From NCBI GenBank assembly GCA_034432555.1, contig DAOUBW010000042.1, forward strand, positions 30,608 through 94,607: a stretch of 64,000 nucleotides of DNA. Reading direction: 5' to 3'. Positions 61,887 through 64,000 of this stretch are shown here, in pieces. A program made the position numbers and the translations under genes. The DNA comes from CP2-2F sp034432555. Lineage in GTDB: Bacteria > Chloroflexota > Anaerolineae > Aggregatilineales > UBA2796. Within the stretch, counting starts at the first letter, position 1. Each line of letters opens with the position of its first letter. The notes beneath the pieces are model-generated. The model was given only the letters and a program-made list of their open reading frames with translations, was not told the DNA's origin and did not search any database.

Positions 61887-63128
61887 ATGCGATCTGATCT
61901 TGACCGCCTGATGCACACCTATAACCTTGATGCAATCGTGGTGCTAGGGGATGAAACGCCCAACACTTTTCGCGACTATCTGACGGGGCGCGCCAAAGCC
62001 AACGGTAATATTTTTAAGAAGCGTGATGAGCAAGCTGTGATCATTGTGAACGGCATGGAAGTGGACGAGGCAGCCAAAAGCGGGCTGCGCGTCATGACCC
62101 ACTACGATTTCGATTTCGCCGCGCTCTATGAGCAGCTTGGCAGCCAGCCGAGCAAGCTACGCCGCGAGTTATTCTTAAATTATTTCCGCAAGTTGGGCAT
62201 TCGCGGGCGTGTTGGCTTTTATGGCGCGGCGGCTGTCAACGGAATGCTGCCCAATCTGCTGCACCTGATTGATAGTCATCTCGGTGTGGAGCTTGCCCTT
62301 GAAGATGACGTCCTAGCGCTTTTCAGCCGTATGTATGAGACAAAAGACATCGCAGAGATCGCGGCACTGCGTGAGGCGGGGCGGCTGACTGGCGAAGTGG
62401 TGCGCCGTGCGTGGAACTTTCTGAGCAGCCACTATGCCAGCGGTGAGGCAATTGGCAGCCCGATCATCAACGAACACGGCGAACCACTGACCATTGGCGC
62501 AGTGCGCCGCTACATTCAGGCGCAAGAGACAGCGCTTGGCTTGGAAGACAGCGAAGGCTTCATCTTTGCACAAGGGCGCGACGCTGGTATGCCACACAGC
62601 GTGGGTGAAGATAGCGACGTTCTGGAAGTTGGGCGCTCGATTGTCTTTGATATTTTCCCGCGTGGCGGCGAAAGCGGCTACTTCCATGATATGACGCGCA
62701 CTTGGTGCTTAGGGCGCGCCGCGGACGATGTGCAGGCAGCCTACGACGATGTGATGCACGCCTTCCACATGGTCATGGACGCCTTCGCGGTGGGCGCGCA
62801 GACTAGCCAATATCAGGTGATGGTGTTGGATTATTTCGAGAGCCGCGGTCACGCCACACAGCGCAGCAAGCCGGGGACGATGGAAGGCTACGTTCACAGC
62901 CTTGGGCATGGGATTGGGCTAAACGTGCATGAGGCGCCCATGTTTGGCGAAAAATCTACGCATGTGCTGCAAGTGGGCAACGCTTTCACCGTTGAGCCGG
63001 GCTTGTATTATCCCGAACGCGGCTATGGCGTGCGCGTTGAGGACTCCGTCTACATTGATGAACAGGGTGTTGTCCAACGCCTGACCGATTTCCCTTACGA
63101 TCTGGTTGTGCCGCTGCGGAAACGCTAG
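61887..63128 (+). CDS. M24 family metallopeptidase (aminopeptidase P / prolidase-like)
   Basis: 413 residues: an N-terminal creatinase-like domain (about 1-150) and the pita-bread catalytic domain. Metal ligands are visible: Asp in VFDIFPRG, Asp in FHDMTRTW, His in SLGHGIGLNVHEAP, Glu in VEPGLYYPE and Glu in VRVEDSVY. It cleaves X-Pro peptides or, in creatinase-like members, other substrates. A His/Pro-rich loop AGMPHSVGEDSD precedes the first ligand. It follows the kinase gene with a hairpin between. Confidence 0.92.
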   Translation: MRSDLDRLMHTYNLDAIVVLGDETPNTFRDYLTGRAKANGNIFKKRDEQAVIIVNGMEVDEAAKSGLRVMTHYDFDFAALYEQLGSQPSKLRRELFLNYFRKLGIRGRVGFYGAAAVNGMLPNLLHLIDSHLGVELALEDDVLALFSRMYETKDIAEIAALREAGRLTGEVVRRAWNFLSSHYASGEAIGSPIINEHGEPLTIGAVRRYIQAQETALGLEDSEGFIFAQGRDAGMPHSVGEDSDVLEVGRSIVFDIFPRGGESGYFHDMTRTWCLGRAADDVQAAYDDVMHAFHMVMDAFAVGAQTSQYQVMVLDYFESRGHATQRSKPGTMEGYVHSLGHGIGLNVHEAPMFGEKSTHVLQVGNAFTVEPGLYYPERGYGVRVEDSVYIDEQGVVQRLTDFPYDLVVPLRKR

Positions 63129-63144
63129 ACACTCTTGTAACACA

Positions 63145-63170
63145 GCGGGGACGCTCTAGAGCGTCCCCGC
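63145..63170. terminator. perfect palindrome between convergent genes
   Basis: GCGGGGACGCTCT and its exact complement form a 26-nt palindrome between the peptidase gene and the hsp20 gene. No T-tract. The core GGACGCTC is shared with the hairpin at 34220-34248. Confidence 0.6.
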
Positions 63171-63184
63171 GCGCCGTGATCTGC

Positions 63185-63631
63185 TTAGGATTCCACCGTG
63201 CGGATGTTGATCACTTTCGGATCAGGCGACTCGACTTTGGGCAGCGAAATCTTGAGCAAACCTTCTTTGAACTCGGCATCAGCCTGATCGGCGTGTACCT
63301 GCTGCACCAGCTTGATCGCACGGGCAAAGGCGCCAAAACGGCGTTCGCGCCGCAAGAACTGCGCCTCTGGAATATCCAAATCCGGCTTGGTTTCGCCCTT
63401 GATGGTTAGTGTTTCACCCGTCACCGAAACATCAATGGATTCGGGCTGAATGCCCGACAGCGGACCTGCCACGATCACAATGTGCGTCTCAGTTTCATAC
63501 ATATCCAGCGGGAGCAGTTGTGTGCCGCTGGCGGCTGAAATGCCGTCTTCAATGGTGCGGGAAACAGTTTCGCGCAGGCTGTTCAAACTCTTGAATAGAT
63601 CAAATCCCTGCCCAGAGCCTTGATTAGACAT
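63185..63631 (-). CDS. small heat-shock protein Hsp20 / alpha-crystallin
   Basis: 148 residues. An ATP-independent chaperone that holds unfolded proteins. The alpha-crystallin domain spans about 40-140: LPLDMYETETHIVIVAGPLS, IDVSVTGETLTIKGE, and the C-terminal GLLKISLPKVE. The N-terminal arm is short. A terminal IxI/V-type anchor (VINIRTV) ends the protein. No operon partner on the minus strand. Confidence 0.92.
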   Translation of the reverse strand: MSNQGSGQGFDLFKSLNSLRETVSRTIEDGISAASGTQLLPLDMYETETHIVIVAGPLSGIQPESIDVSVTGETLTIKGETKPDLDIPEAQFLRRERRFGAFARAIKLVQQVHADQADAEFKEGLLKISLPKVESPDPKVINIRTVES

Positions 63632-63734
63632 GGCATACCCTCTTTTCTCTCTTACGATTGACGTTCATTCCTATCACTACGCAAGCAAGGTGTGCCAAGT
63701 TGCGCTCTGGTTCCGTAACACAAAACGTTATCAG

Positions 63735-64000
63735 TTATGGGAGCGACCAAACGGTGAAGCCTTCATAGCGTGTTGCTGCGCCCGCTTTCTCGCTGCCCGT
63801 GTAGAAGCCTGTGCCAATTTGGACAGCGCCGCTGCCTTGATAGCGCGAGACATCAAGAGTTGCCACGCGAGTTCCGTTCATGTAGAAAATCGCCGTTCGC
63901 CCTTGCACTACCAACCGCACAAGGTTGGATGATCCTCGCCCTAAGTTGGTTGCAGTGGGCAAGTTGCCCGAAGTAACCGTCACGAATTCCCAGTTGGCAT
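63735..64000 (-). CDS. C-terminus of a laminin-G-like (concanavalin-fold) protein, N-terminus outside window
   Basis: The minus-strand frame is open to the right edge and ends at 63735, about 88 residues visible. Sequence such as NLVRLVVQGRTAIFYMNGTR, VATLDVSRYQGSGAVQIGTG and RYEGFTVWSLP is typical of the last strands of LamG/3-keto-glycoside-hydrolase-like sandwich domains in secreted Chloroflexota proteins. A GTG inside the fragment is not the true start. Function of the full protein cannot be told. Confidence 0.6.
   Translation of the reverse strand, partial: ANWEFVTVTSGNLPTATNLGRGSSNLVRLVVQGRTAIFYMNGTRVATLDVSRYQGSGAVQIGTGFYTGSEKAGAATRYEGFTVWSLP

Noticed and set aside
1..64000. tRNA, rRNA, CRISPR arrays, insertion sequences, phage genes
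   Set aside because: I read the intergenic regions for cloverleaf ends, regular repeats and transposase motifs and found none; a tRNAscan and repeat search could confirm.

Overview
The window reads as chromosomal DNA of a Chloroflexota bacterium, most likely an Anaerolineae-like lineage. This is inferred from the style of the proteins, not from a marker tree. Supporting features are the many exported proteins with Thr-Pro-rich linkers and PD40/TolB-like propellers, cytosolic receiver-kinase hybrids, a DUF2085 membrane protein, a T-box-controlled trp operon and GC-rich coding DNA. I found no rRNA, tRNA, CRISPR array, phage or transposase.

Layout. 1-6.8 kb: trmFO (cut by the left edge), a histidine phosphatase, a PD40 propeller protein with a double-FtsX permease, and a DUF2085 protein. 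6.8-9.8 kb (minus): a small acidic protein, an M23 peptidase, and a two-gene esterase operon (SGNH hydrolase, acetyl xylan esterase). 10-14 kb: rpoB alone, with its own promoter and a textbook terminator. 14.2-15.8 kb: a stand-alone receiver and a receiver-kinase. 15.9-20.3 kb (minus): trpEGDC behind a tryptophan T-box leader. 20.3-21.6 kb: a PAS histidine kinase. 21.9-26.6 kb: four exported or membrane-anchored proteins in one tight operon (PD40 propeller, M23 peptidase, two paralogous small proteins). 26.6-34.2 kb: plsX, a membrane protein, an aldo-keto reductase, plsC-lysS, a decayed PD40 gene and a pectinacetylesterase-like protein. 34.3-38.8 kb (minus): marR plus a heterodimeric ABC exporter.

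38.8-42.8 kb (minus) holds the most unusual cluster. A threonine-synthase-like PLP enzyme carries a C-terminal receiver domain. It is followed closely by a soluble receiver-kinase and then by an EamA transporter. This suggests a phospho-relay acting directly on an amino-acid enzyme. 43-47.4 kb: DUF503, an acyl-CoA carboxylase beta subunit, a Uma2 protein, a DUF547 protein and two paralogous small unknowns. 47.6-51.5 kb: a WD40 gene broken by one in-frame TAG, an unknown gene without a convincing N-terminus, and a macro-like/TIR protein. 51.8-56.2 kb (minus): pyruvate-dehydrogenase-type E1 alpha, E1 beta and E2 with a GpsA-like dehydrogenase upstream. 56.4-63.1 kb (plus): a sugar ABC importer (two permeases and a Tat-exported binding protein, without ATPase), an FGGY kinase and an M24 peptidase. 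63.2-64 kb (minus): an Hsp20 chaperone and the C-terminus of a laminin-G-like protein cut by the right edge.
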